Part shown: positions 9,388-17,634 of the stretch, piece by piece
How positions within the stretch are numbered: position 1 is the first letter of the stretch
Layout: each line of letters starts with the position of its first letter
Made by a program: the position numbers and the translations under genes
Notes under the pieces: model-generated
Database searches by the model: none
What the model was told of the DNA's origin: nothing
The model's input: only the letters and a program-made list of their open reading frames with translations
Assembly: GCA_947629555.1 (NCBI GenBank)
Contig: CANRED010000007.1
Coordinates: 1 to 46,788, forward strand
Length of the DNA stretch: 46,788 nucleotides
Origin: an uncultured Clostridia bacterium
GTDB lineage: Bacteria > Bacillota > Clostridia > TANB77 > CAG-508
Direction of reading: 5' to 3'

Positions 9388-11133
9388 TTATTTTTTTGTT
9401 TTTAATTTGCTCATTGCCAATACCATATTAACAATACTTATAAATATTAATATCTCTATTATATATGTATTATCTCCTGTTTGAGGTAATCTTTCTGAAG
9501 AAATATTTGTATTGTTTTCTTTTCTTGGTATTTCTGAATTATTGTCTGCTTTACTATTGCTTGGATTTTTATTATTTTGTGTGTTTTCATTTTTATTTGT
9601 ATCATCTTTATTAATTACATCATCATTCTTACTACTGTCATTAATTACATCATCATCTTTATTATTGTCATCATTAACATTAAAATTGTTATCACTATCT
9701 GTATCATTCTGTTTTTCTTCTAAAATCGTAACACTACCTACATAATTTGCACCTAAATTTTCTTCCCAAATATTAGGATTTGCTAATTGAATACATTTAT
9801 AATTATTATCTGTACTCATGTTACCGTTTTGTGAAATTCTTAAATATACATTCCATTTACCTAAATCTATATTTTCTGGTAATGAAACTTGTATATCGAC
9901 ATTAGTAATCTCTTTTGTATTCCATGTTGTAGCATCTATATTAGTTGGTATCTCATAAGTTTTTCCATCTTTTTCTAACACTATTGATACTATTTTATCA
10001 TTAATTAGATTTGCAAAACCTACATTTTCAATTTGTAATTTTAGTTTTAAAGTATCATTTGCTGGTACATTATCTACAAGTTCTGATTTTCTTAAAACAA
10101 ATCTATAGCCTAAGTGGTTTGCTATATATGTATATCCAGTTTGTCCTACATACAGTTTATCTTCTCCATTGTAAATTTCTTCTTTCCATGCTTTAATTAC
10201 CTTATCATTCCATTCTGAATTTAAATATGTTGTATGAGTTCTAAAAGCTTCTTTTGACATATATTCTATTGTATTTAATGGAGTTTTACTAGCATAGTTT
10301 GCAACTACTTCTCCTCCATAAAATGTGTGCATTGCTTGTTTTTCTAACCATGAAATTTCTATTTCTCTGTTTGCAAAGGTTCCTAAATCACTTTCAGAAC
10401 CTAAGTAACCATCATTGAATAGTCCTACTCTATATGCATCTGTTCCTTTTTGTGTAATATTTTCATTTAAAGTTTTTCTATCAATTCCAAGCCATTTTGC
10501 ATAATAGTTTGGAGTTCTAACTCCTATTTTTATTGTTTCTGGTACTGTATCTAACATTACATCTATACCTTTACTAACATTGTCTGTGCTAGATACTTTG
10601 CTTGTATGCATTTCTCCCCATGGTCCAAAAAAGCCTAATTCTACATAAGTAAGTACATCTTTATTTTTTTCAAATATTGGCTTTAATTGTGAAATATGTT
10701 TTAATATCATATCTAAAGAAGGTTCTAAATTAGCCTTCCCATTAAATCCATCATAAGCAAATCTTATAATAACACTTCCGCCATTATTTCTTATATTTGC
10801 AAAAGTTTGATCTAATGCATTTAATGCATCTTCTGTAAATTCTAAATCTTCCACTCCATTAACAGCTTTAGAAAAATTACCAATATCAACCCTTAAATGT
10901 ACTAAATTTGCACGAGAATTAGTTGCTTTACTTCCTGTTGGCATTAATTTAAGAAATGCTGTACTATAAAATCCTTTCTCTGGATTTTTTATGTTATTTA
11001 CTGTTTCGGTATAATCAATATTTTCCATAACTGTATATTTTGAATTTTCAACTGCTTGCGTATATGTGCATTGTGCTAATACTATTAATATAAATATGTT
11101 TATTAAAATTAATTTTTTGACTATTTGCTTCAT
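9388..11133 (-). CDS. Sortase-anchored surface protein with DUF4874/DUF4832 glycosidase-like domains
   Basis: About 581 residues: signal peptide (MKQIVKKLILINIFILIVLAQ..), then a domain beginning NIKNPEKGFYSTAF with EDALNALDQTFANIRNNGG and VELGFFGPWGEMHTS, typical of the DUF4874/DUF4832 pair, which looks like a TIM-barrel glycoside hydrolase followed by a beta domain. A roughly 70-residue Asn/Asp/Lys-rich linker leads to LPQTGDN, a hydrophobic helix and a short KLKTKK tail, a classical sortase A signal. ATG 11133 after AAAGGAG is the likely start, not the longer upstream frame. It has its own promoter (11162-11191). Substrate unknown; polysaccharide binding or cleavage is inferred. Confidence 0.82.
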   Translation of the reverse strand: MKQIVKKLILINIFILIVLAQCTYTQAVENSKYTVMENIDYTETVNNIKNPEKGFYSTAFLKLMPTGSKATNSRANLVHLRVDIGNFSKAVNGVEDLEFTEDALNALDQTFANIRNNGGSVIIRFAYDGFNGKANLEPSLDMILKHISQLKPIFEKNKDVLTYVELGFFGPWGEMHTSKVSSTDNVSKGIDVMLDTVPETIKIGVRTPNYYAKWLGIDRKTLNENITQKGTDAYRVGLFNDGYLGSESDLGTFANREIEISWLEKQAMHTFYGGEVVANYASKTPLNTIEYMSKEAFRTHTTYLNSEWNDKVIKAWKEEIYNGEDKLYVGQTGYTYIANHLGYRFVLRKSELVDNVPANDTLKLKLQIENVGFANLINDKIVSIVLEKDGKTYEIPTNIDATTWNTKEITNVDIQVSLPENIDLGKWNVYLRISQNGNMSTDNNYKCIQLANPNIWEENLGANYVGSVTILEEKQNDTDSDNNFNVNDDNNKDDDVINDSSKNDDVINKDDTNKNENTQNNKNPSNSKADNNSEIPRKENNTNISSERLPQTGDNTYIIEILIFISIVNMVLAMSKLKTKK

Positions 11134-11161
11134 TTTTTCTCCTTTCATAGAACTATACATA

Positions 11162-11191
11162 ATTATACCATGTATTTCCACAAAATGTAAA
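11162..11191 (-). promoter_or_regulatory. SigA-type promoter of the LPQTG protein gene
   Basis: On the minus strand: -35 TTTACA (11186-11191), 18-base spacer, extended -10 TGGTATAAT (TATAAT at 11162-11167), about 30 bases before ATG 11133. Confidence 0.7.
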
Positions 11192-11214
11192 TAGGTAGAC
11201 ATAAAATAATGCAA

Positions 11215-11264
11215 TTAGGGACGTGTCAAAAAAAACATCATGCTGTTTTTTGACACGTCCCTAA
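11215..11264. repeat. Perfect 19-bp inverted repeat, probable bidirectional terminator
   Basis: Arms 11215-11233 and 11246-11264 are exactly complementary, with a 12-base loop; each arm carries GGGACGTGTC followed by A or T runs. It sits directly after the stop of the 11280-11885 gene and just upstream of the promoter of the LPQTG gene. The motif looks like a dispersed palindromic repeat acting as a terminator, but no second copy occurs in the window. Confidence 0.8.
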
Positions 11265-11279
11265 AATGTTACATTTTTA

Positions 11280-11885
11280 TTATTCTTCTGTTGCTTCGTC
11301 TATTAATTCTCTTATTTTTTTGAATTGTTCATTAACATTTTCTACACAATGTATGTTTATACCATTCATTGTATTTCCTTTGCTTCCATATCCGCTTGAT
11401 GCATTAGTGAATAATCTTATTGTTCCTATTTTAAATGCTCTTTCTAAAATATTTTGATGCATTGTTACTTCTCTTATATATCTATATTTTAACTCTTTTT
11501 CTTCTTTATTTAAAAATCCATCTTTATATTGAACTTTTGTATTATAAAAATTATATTCTAGATTTTTATATTGTATATTTTCAAAGAATAATTTTATTAA
11601 TATTATTACTACAGCAACACCAACTACCATGCCAACGAATTCTGGTATTTCATCAATTGCTTCTCCTAAGCTATATCCAAATATTATTAATATTATTAAT
11701 GCTGCATAAGCACAATTTGTTAATAATTTATATCCCCATTTAAAACTTGGTTTTATTTGATATTTTACAGTATTATCTTCAACTTTTTTCTCTTTTGGTT
11801 TTTGTTCACCATCTATACTCGCTCCACATTTATTGCAAAATTTTGCGTCATCTGCTAATTCATTTCCACAATTTTTACAAAACAT
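11280..11885 (-). CDS. Zinc-ribbon membrane protein with PH-like domain (paralog A)
   Basis: A 201-residue protein. It opens with a double-CxxC zinc ribbon (FCKNCGNELADDAKFCNKCG), then a charged linker, two membrane helices at about 55-100, and a C-terminal domain with KYRYIREVTMHQNILERAFKIGTIRLF, the pattern of the bacterial PH (DUF304/bPH_2) domain found in YdbS-like membrane proteins. Its neighbour 11901-12482 has the same layout and similar sequence, so the pair is a tandem duplication. Transcribed together from the promoter at 12521-12549. Function unknown; membrane stress or envelope roles are only suggested by family. Confidence 0.7.
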   Translation of the reverse strand: MFCKNCGNELADDAKFCNKCGASIDGEQKPKEKKVEDNTVKYQIKPSFKWGYKLLTNCAYAALIILIIFGYSLGEAIDEIPEFVGMVVGVAVVIILIKLFFENIQYKNLEYNFYNTKVQYKDGFLNKEEKELKYRYIREVTMHQNILERAFKIGTIRLFTNASSGYGSKGNTMNGINIHCVENVNEQFKKIRELIDEATEE

Positions 11886-11900
11886 TTTTTATCCTCCTCA

Positions 11901-12482
11901 TTACTCACCAATTATTTCTCTTATTTTATTATAAACTTCCTTTGGATTTTCTACATTCATTATTCTTATTCCATTTAAAAATCCACTTTCTGCGTTTGTA
12001 TATAATATTATATTACCTAATTTAAATGCTCTTTGGATAAATCCTTGTGTCATAGATGCTTCTCTAATGTATTTATACTTTACTTCTTTTTCAGATATGT
12101 TTAAGAAACTATCTCTATATATAACTTTTGTTTTATAAAAATTATATGTAAAGCACTTATATTGTTTCTTTGTAATTAAAGCAGATATTGCTATAATTAC
12201 AACAAATACAGCAACTATAACTAATAGTATAGGTAAAAATATTTCTATTGCATCTTCAGCCATAAGCATTGGTATAGCCATAAATAATACGCAAAATAAT
12301 AATGCTATCAATCCTGGCAAAATATTATATAAAGTAAATTTAGGTTTTACAGTTAATAAAATTTCTGTATCTTGTTCTTTTGAAATTGTTCTTTCTACTT
12401 TTTTTCCTGTTTGTGGTGCACCACAATTACTGCAAAATTCAGATCCGTCGCTTAATTCTTTTCCACAATTTGCGCAAAACAT
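11901..12482 (-). CDS. Zinc-ribbon membrane protein with PH-like domain (paralog B)
   Basis: A 193-residue paralog of the downstream gene. N-terminal zinc ribbon FCANCGKELSDGSEFCSNCG, two hydrophobic segments at about 57-100, then KYKYIREASMTQGFIQRAFKLGNIILYTNAESG, matching the bPH_2 signature in which a positively charged helix is followed by GxGxIxI-type strand. First gene of a two-gene transcript, with a strong AAGGAGGT site 9 bases before the ATG. The two copies have diverged across the whole length, so the duplication is not recent. No catalytic residues recognised. Confidence 0.7.
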   Translation of the reverse strand: MFCANCGKELSDGSEFCSNCGAPQTGKKVERTISKEQDTEILLTVKPKFTLYNILPGLIALLFCVLFMAIPMLMAEDAIEIFLPILLVIVAVFVVIIAISALITKKQYKCFTYNFYKTKVIYRDSFLNISEKEVKYKYIREASMTQGFIQRAFKLGNIILYTNAESGFLNGIRIMNVENPKEVYNKIREIIGE

Positions 12483-12520
12483 AATTTTTAGTTACCTCCT
12501 TTTAATTTTTTAACTATATC

Positions 12521-12549
12521 ATTATACAATATGCTACAAAATTTTACAA
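12521..12549 (-). promoter_or_regulatory. SigA-type promoter of the zinc-ribbon gene pair
   Basis: On the minus strand: -35 TTGTAA (12544-12549), 17-base spacer, -10 TATAAT (12521-12526), preceded by TTG. Confidence 0.75.
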
Positions 12550-12621
12550 TATTTTTAATTGTTTTTTATTAATATATTTTATGCTATATTTTAATAGGAA
12601 TATGCATATTTCTATTAAAAG

Positions 12622-12651
12622 AATAAGGCAGAATAAAAATTCCACCTTATT
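12622..12651. terminator. Imperfect hairpin terminator after the racemase-like gene
   Basis: Outer 7-base and inner 4-base pairing (AATAAGG..CCTTATT and GAAT..ATTC) around a 2-base internal mismatch. It follows the minus-strand operon ending at 12687; a T-run also follows on the plus strand. Confidence 0.5.
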
Positions 12652-12686
12652 TTTTATTATTATTAATATTAATATTCTTTTATTAA

Positions 12687-13745
12687 TTATACAATTTTTC
12701 TTTCTACGTATTTAGATGTCATTAAATTTAATACTCCTGAATAATTAAGTTTAAAAGTTATTTCATCTCCTACTTTATATTGATTTTTACTATCTGTTAC
12801 ATCTAATATTATATGGTCACTGCTTCCACCCAATTTAAGTATTTCAGCATCTTGTGGAATTAATCCACCTAAATTAATATCTTGCTTTCCTAATCCAATT
12901 ATTGCCCTTTTTCTAATACCTCTATCAACAAATGTAGGGATATTTCCAAACGAATCTACGTAGTGCTTTCCTCTAGGTATAGATGGCTTTTCTTTTAATT
13001 CAATTATTTGAGTTTTTAGAATAAAATTATCTCTTTTAAATTCTAATATAGGTTCTTCAAAGCAGGGGATATTACCTAAAAATATTGATTCTCCCAATCT
13101 TAAATTATTGATTCTTTCTGGTAATTCTCCATTTACCAACATTTTATATGAACTTGAATTTCCACCAGATATTAATTCAAATTTAAAATTAAATCTTTTT
13201 TCTAAGTCTTCTGCTACACTTATTAATTCATTCATATTTTCTATTGTTGGAATAGTTGCACCATAGCAACTTAAATTTGCTCCTAATCCATATATTTTTA
13301 TATTAGATAGTTTTAAAATTTCTTCTATTATTGTTTCTAATTCTTCTTTTGAACAACCTTCTCTTAAATCTCCTAATTCATACATTAGTATAATTTTATG
13401 AATTTTGTTTTGCTTTTTTGCTTCCTCATTTAATGCTTTTATTACTGATAATTCACTATTTAAACTAACATCACTATATTTTATAACTTCTTCTACTTCA
13501 CAAAACATTGGTATTCTTATTAGCCATTTTTCTGCTTTTATATCTTTATAAGCCATTAAATTTTGTATTCTTGATTCACCTATACAATCAATTCCACTAT
13601 CTACTAATGCTTTAACAATTTCTTTATTATCTGCTAATACTTTTGTTATTAAGCAATAATTTTTTCCATTTTTTTTGCAGATTTCTTTCATAGTTTTAGC
13701 ATTTTCTATAATTCCTCTTAAATTTATTTCAACTTTAGGATACAC
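12687..13745 (-). CDS. Alanine/ornithine racemase family PLP enzyme
   Basis: A 352-residue fold-III PLP enzyme. From GTG 13745 it starts MYPKVEINLRGIIENAK, the typical start of ornithine racemase-like proteins, and the lysine in LITKVLADNKEIVKAL is where the PLP Schiff base forms. The Gly/Ser-rich ELISGGNSSSYKM and the C-terminal IIGLGKQDI are also typical. A longer in-frame start (TTG 13775) would overlap the upstream gene by 26 bases, so GTG behind AAGGAAG is preferred. It is the third gene of a murT-gatD-like-racemase operon, which suggests D-amino acid supply or modification in the cell wall. Ornithine versus alanine specificity cannot be judged. Confidence 0.8.
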   Translation of the reverse strand: MYPKVEINLRGIIENAKTMKEICKKNGKNYCLITKVLADNKEIVKALVDSGIDCIGESRIQNLMAYKDIKAEKWLIRIPMFCEVEEVIKYSDVSLNSELSVIKALNEEAKKQNKIHKIILMYELGDLREGCSKEELETIIEEILKLSNIKIYGLGANLSCYGATIPTIENMNELISVAEDLEKRFNFKFELISGGNSSSYKMLVNGELPERINNLRLGESIFLGNIPCFEEPILEFKRDNFILKTQIIELKEKPSIPRGKHYVDSFGNIPTFVDRGIRKRAIIGLGKQDINLGGLIPQDAEILKLGGSSDHIILDVTDSKNQYKVGDEITFKLNYSGVLNLMTSKYVERKIV

Positions 13746-13749
13746 TTTC

Positions 13750-14490
13750 TTATTCTTCCTTTCTCTTGTTTTCAATAAATTTTTTTATACATTCCATTGA
13801 TTTCATTTCTATTTCAAATTGTTCTTTGCTTATGCTTTCTTCTACTTTTTCTCCTTTATTTTCCATAGCAGTTTTTATAATTTTTTCTGTATACCATGGA
13901 TTTTTTACAAGAACTGGTCCTAATGCATTTGTAAATATTACATTTTTATATTTTGCACCTTCTGTTTGTTCATAATTATTACCCATTCCATATATTACTT
14001 TTCCTAATGCAATGTCTGAATTTAATTTTGTATCTATTAATTGTATTTGATTTGCCATAATTTCTAAATTTTCATTTTCTTTTAATGTAAAATGCAAATC
14101 ATTACCATATACGTTCTCTCTTTCAATGCATTGCATATCTAATATTCCAAGCCCTTCAAACTTAGTTCCATCTTTTCTTAACGTTTCTTTTGCCATAATA
14201 GAGCCTGTTGCACCTATTAATATTATAAATTTTCCTTCTTCTATATATTCTTTTAATTCTCGTTCTTGACTATTTAATGCATGTATAATATTAGGCATTA
14301 CTTTTATTTCTCCAACATTAAATAGAATTATATCTGTGTTTTTAAAATCTATTTTATCTTTATAATTTTCTATTTTTTTTACATTTGTTTCTAATCCTAA
14401 TAATTTTGCTATTCTTTCTATTGCAAATAAATTTCCTCTATCTCCATGCAAATTTAATATATCTGGATATGCCCAAACTACGTTTAACAT
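13750..14490 (-). CDS. GatD-like class I amidotransferase homolog lacking Cys and His
   Basis: A 246-residue homolog of GatD, the glutaminase half of the MurT/GatD lipid II amidase. Shared features are YPDILNLHGDRGN near the start, DGTKFEGLGILD, and LGPVLVKNPWYTEK. The catalytic residues are absent: the nucleophile elbow ICGGYQ of active GatD is here IGATGS (Cys to Gly93), and the His of the LHGP motif is Leu190 (ALGP). The usual GGG of the oxyanion region is NVGE. The protein therefore probably cannot release ammonia from glutamine, although it should still dock onto MurT. It is 12 bases downstream of murT and 4 bases before the racemase start. Confidence 0.82.
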   Translation of the reverse strand: MLNVVWAYPDILNLHGDRGNLFAIERIAKLLGLETNVKKIENYKDKIDFKNTDIILFNVGEIKVMPNIIHALNSQERELKEYIEEGKFIILIGATGSIMAKETLRKDGTKFEGLGILDMQCIERENVYGNDLHFTLKENENLEIMANQIQLIDTKLNSDIALGKVIYGMGNNYEQTEGAKYKNVIFTNALGPVLVKNPWYTEKIIKTAMENKGEKVEESISKEQFEIEMKSMECIKKFIENKRKEE

Positions 14491-14502
14491 TTATTTATCC
14501 TC

Positions 14503-15873
14503 CTAACTTTTAGTTGTTTGCATTTTTTTCATGTATCTCTCTAATGCCTCATAGGCATGTAACCATGTTATTAAATAAACATTTTTAGTATCATATTTAT
14601 CTAGTTCATTTAATACATCTTCGATTTCTTCTGTAGGCAATACCTCTATCTTGTCCTTTTCTACCCCCGCATATACTAATATGTTTGCGCTATCATATGC
14701 GACAGCTTCTGAAAAGCATATATATTTATCTATATTAGAATTTATTAATTCGTCATAGTCACAATCGAATCCATAAAATGTATTTGTGTAATATGGTTTA
14801 AAATCTTTTAACTCTTCTAATCCTATTGCCAATATTTTATTTGATTTATCTTGTGCTACATAATCTAATGCAGATTGTAAAGTTTCAGGATTCTCTTGTT
14901 TTATACGTATATATTTTATTTCTTTATCTTTATATTTTATAGTTTCTAATCTTCCACCTATATTTTTGAATGTTGTAAATGATTCTTGTATTTTTTCTTC
15001 CGGAATTTTAAATCTCTTGCATATTGCAATACATAAAGCATAATTATATAGGAAAAATGGTTGCGTATAATTCATCGTATATTTTATGTGATCACATTCA
15101 AATGTATTTTCTTCGTAATTAATATTTTTTGCAAAAAATTCTATATTATTTTCACTTTTGAACCCACAGTTTGTGCATTTAAATTTTCCAACATTATCTA
15201 TATTATAGTATTTGAATTTTATTTTATTATTGCATTTTGGACAAGGTAAAGTTACGTCATAAAATCCGTTCTTTTCAAAGGATTTATCATTTTTTTCTAT
15301 TCCATAATATACTACCTTTCCTGCAAAATCTTCAAAAGATTTTGCTCTTGGTTCTTCATTATTCACATATACTGTTATATCTTTATTTATTACCTCTTTA
15401 ATTTTTTGATATATGAAATCTGGTTCACCATTTCTTTGTACTTGGTCTTTTTGTAAATTTGTTATACATATATTTTTTGCTGGTAATTGTTCATAAATCT
15501 TTTTTAAATATCTTTCGTCTGTTTCAAATATCATGTATTCTGTTTTTATTTTTCCTGTTATCGTAGAATTTTTAATCATTGCAGTAGCAATACCAGTAAT
15601 TAAATTGGCACCTTCTATGTTTGTTGTAACTGTTTTTCCTGCAGTTTTTAAAGCATTTATTATCATATTATTTGTTGTTGATTTTCCATTTGTTCCTGTA
15701 ATAAATACAACTTTATCATAGTCTATTTTTTTGAAATTCTTTATAAAATTTTTGCATATTTTATATGCATATCTTCCAGAAAGATTTGTACCTCTATCTT
15801 TTGAAATTATATTTACTGTGAATGCTACTAATTTTCCTATTATTAATGCTACATGAAATTTTATCTTTTCCAT
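14503..15873 (-). CDS. murT: MurT-like Mur ligase domain protein (lipid II isoglutaminyl synthase subunit homolog)
   Basis: A 456-residue Mur ligase family protein. Mg-ATP loop GTNGKSTT at about residue 60, central-domain ITNLQKDQVQRNGEPD, a zinc ribbon of two CxxC pairs (CPKC and CTNC) as in MurT, and a C-terminal DUF1727 domain from about 320. With an active GatD, MurT amidates the alpha-carboxyl of D-Glu in lipid II. Here the partner lacks its glutaminase residues. Start chosen at ATG 15873 behind GAGGTG; the longer frame to 15897 has no better site. First gene of a three-gene operon after the hairpin at 15898-15966. Confidence 0.85.
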   Translation of the reverse strand: MEKIKFHVALIIGKLVAFTVNIISKDRGTNLSGRYAYKICKNFIKNFKKIDYDKVVFITGTNGKSTTNNMIINALKTAGKTVTTNIEGANLITGIATAMIKNSTITGKIKTEYMIFETDERYLKKIYEQLPAKNICITNLQKDQVQRNGEPDFIYQKIKEVINKDITVYVNNEEPRAKSFEDFAGKVVYYGIEKNDKSFEKNGFYDVTLPCPKCNNKIKFKYYNIDNVGKFKCTNCGFKSENNIEFFAKNINYEENTFECDHIKYTMNYTQPFFLYNYALCIAICKRFKIPEEKIQESFTTFKNIGGRLETIKYKDKEIKYIRIKQENPETLQSALDYVAQDKSNKILAIGLEELKDFKPYYTNTFYGFDCDYDELINSNIDKYICFSEAVAYDSANILVYAGVEKDKIEVLPTEEIEDVLNELDKYDTKNVYLITWLHAYEALERYMKKMQTTKS

Positions 15874-15897
15874 TTTACACCTCTTATATTTAAACAA

Positions 15898-15966
15898 AGG
15901 GCATCATCCGGTATTCCTATGAAGGCAAGTTGCTTGTTATAAGCAACAAATACACCGATGAAGCCC
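15898..15966. other. Structured intergenic element between hpf and murT
   Basis: Outer stem from arms about 15898-15915 and 15949-15966 (AGGGC.TCATC.GGT pairing with two small irregularities) encloses an inner perfect 7-base hairpin (GTTGCTT..AAGCAAC). There is no long T-run in the minus-strand direction, so it may be a processed or regulatory RNA rather than a simple terminator. Confidence 0.55.
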
Positions 15967-15991
15967 TATAAATTTCATATTTAATTAATTT

Positions 15992-16528
15992 TTATGCTTC
16001 TGGTTCAACAACGCCATAGTTTTTACCATCTTTTATTCTATATATTACATTTACCTTATTTGTTTCTATATTTATGAATGGTAAAAATATATTCGCTGGT
16101 TTTTCTTGTAATTTTAATTTTGCATCTTCTGCTGTCATTGGCTTTATTTCATAATATAGTGTTTTAATTATTTCGTTTTCGATTTCAGTTTGTTTGTTTT
16201 CTGTTCCCATTATTTCCATTTGCTTTATTGAACCATCCTTGTTTGCTTTATCTTTCTGTGTTTTCCATTTTCTAATTTGTCCTTCTAATATGTCTATATC
16301 TTTATCTATAGATGCATATAAATCTTTGTGTGCAGTAACTGCTCTATATGTATTTGAATTTACTTTTACTGATATTTCTGCTATTTGCTCAGATTTTTCT
16401 GTTTTAATTGTAACATTTGTATCAAGTTCATCATCAAAATATTTTTCTATTCTTTCTAATTTTTTATCAACATAATCTTTTATTGCTTCTGTTGCTTTTA
16501 ATTCTTTTCCTGTTATTTTTGTACTCAT
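15992..16528 (-). CDS. hpf: Ribosome hibernation promoting factor, long form
   Basis: A 178-residue protein that joins two 70S ribosomes into inactive 100S dimers. The N-terminal HPF/RaiA domain (about 1-95) has ATEAIKDYVDKKLERIEKYF and the HKDLYASIDKDIDILEGQIRKWK helix; the C-terminal dimerisation domain (about 125-178) includes IKPMTAEDAKLKLQ and NVIYRIKDGKNYGVVEP. Start ATG 16528 follows GGGAGA; the upstream in-frame ATG at 16546 overlaps that site. Driven by a sigA-type promoter at 16558-16586. Confidence 0.95.
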   Translation of the reverse strand: MSTKITGKELKATEAIKDYVDKKLERIEKYFDDELDTNVTIKTEKSEQIAEISVKVNSNTYRAVTAHKDLYASIDKDIDILEGQIRKWKTQKDKANKDGSIKQMEIMGTENKQTEIENEIIKTLYYEIKPMTAEDAKLKLQEKPANIFLPFINIETNKVNVIYRIKDGKNYGVVEPEA

Positions 16529-16557
16529 AACTAATTCTCCCTTCAATATTTTTCTCT

Positions 16558-16586
16558 ATTATATATTAACTTATTATTTTTTTCAA
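16558..16586 (-). promoter_or_regulatory. SigA-type promoter of hpf
   Basis: Minus strand: -35 TTGAAA (16581-16586), 17-base spacer, -10 TATAAT (16558-16563), about 30 bases before ATG 16528. Confidence 0.75.
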
Positions 16587-16648
16587 ACCTTTTTTGTATA
16601 TTTTTTGTTTTTTAATTAATTTTTTATTTATTTATCTTAAAATATACT

Positions 16649-17366
16649 TTAAAATTTATATTCCTTCTCTAATTTTTCTGTTAAATATAATTTTGATACA
16701 ATTTCAAGTTCTCTTTTTGCCTCATCATTTATTTCAAAACTATATATTTTTTTTGCATCTGCTAATACTATATACCTTATTGCATCTTTTGTTGTTTCTG
16801 ATATTTTTATAGCACCTTTGTCTTGCTTACCACAACTTGTACATTTAAAACCATTATCCGATAAACTAAAATAAGAAAATTCTTCATTTTGCCCACATAT
16901 ACTACATTTATCTATGTTAGGTCTAAATCCTATTATTGACATTAATCTTATTCTAAATATTGATATTATTAAATCTAAATCTTTTTCTGATTTTGATATT
17001 ACATAAAGAGTATTTAAAAATAGTTGTAATATTTTATAACTATTTTGATTTTCTGTTGTCACATCATTTATTATTTTTGTAATGTATACAGCATATTTTA
17101 ACTTATCTAAATCTATTCTTATATCATAAAACATCTCTATACTTTCACATGAGTTTATATTATATGTATTATTTCCTTTGTATAAAATGTATTCTCCAAA
17201 ACATAAAAATTGGGTACCTGACATAAGGAGACTTCTAGGTCTTCTTGCTCCTTTTGCAGCACACCCAATTTTTCCGCAATCCTGGTGTTAACATTGTTAA
17301 CATTTTATCAAAATCTCCATTATTATTTTCAGCAATTATTATTCCCTTTGTTTTTACAATTCCCAT
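16649..17366 (-). CDS. recO: DNA repair protein RecO, with +1 frameshift
   Basis: RecO helps load RecA at gaps. The joined protein has 238 residues: N-terminal OB-fold starting MGIVKTKGIIIAE, then FDKMLTMLTPGLGKIGCAAKGARRPRS, which is the standard RecO core motif, and a four-cysteine zinc site CSIC..CTSC in the C-terminal helical domain. The DNA has CGG between LTPGL and KIG (17276-17274). In zero frame translation would read RKNWVCC and stop soon after; skipping the C gives GKIG. Length is 3n+1. The start ATG 17366 lies inside yqzL (38-base overlap), as in many Firmicutes where yqzL and recO are adjacent. Confidence 0.88.
17273..17276 (-). other. Putative +1 frameshift site TTG-CGGA in recO
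   Basis: In-frame CGG followed by A. Skipping the C gives Gly of the LGKI motif and restores the frame used by the remaining 191 residues. Confidence 0.85.
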
Positions 17367-17475
17367 TTTCTTCAATCCTTATATCGTTTTCTACGTTTTT
17401 AAATTGCGTATATTCTAAGAATGTATCTATATTTCCAGTATTTTTAAAGGTATTCCAAGCAATTTGTTTTATCAT
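17329..17475 (-). CDS. yqzL: YqzL-like small protein
   Basis: A 48-residue protein starting MIKQIAWNTFKNTGNIDTFL, the pattern of the YqzL family (W..F..TGN...YL), which lies between era and recO in Bacillus and relatives. ATG 17475 has GGGAGG at good distance; an in-frame ATG at 17484 is too close to it. The 3' end overlaps the start of recO by 38 bases in another frame, so the two are translationally coupled. Function unknown in all members. The second half (Asn/Lys-rich) is longer than in Bacillus and probably a by-product of the overlap. Confidence 0.8.
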   Translation of the reverse strand: MIKQIAWNTFKNTGNIDTFLEYTQFKNVENDIRIEENGNCKNKGNNNC

Positions 17476-17550
17476 ACAATTCATTCCTCCCAATTTACCT
17501 TTAATTTTATCTTTTGTATTTTTTTAATTTTTATACATTTTTAAATATAT

Positions 17551-17625
17551 TAAAATATGTTCTCATTAACGGAACGACGCCCCGGTCTGTTCCCTACAAC
17601 TTGAACGAGCATTTTCATATTTTTA
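17551..17625. other. Imperfect hairpin element between era and yqzL
   Basis: Central stem GGAACGAC / GTC(T)GTTCC (17571-17578 with 17585-17593), flanked by weaker A/T-rich pairing 17551-17559 with 17616-17625. The right part shares GAACGAGCATTTT with the end of the element at 45281-45435, which hints at a common family. Little else can be said. Confidence 0.4.
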
Positions 17626-17634
17626 TTGCTTAAT

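Noticed and set aside
13746..13775. TTG 13775 as start of the racemase
   Set aside because: It overlaps the previous gene; GTG 13745 gives the family-typical MYPKVEI start.
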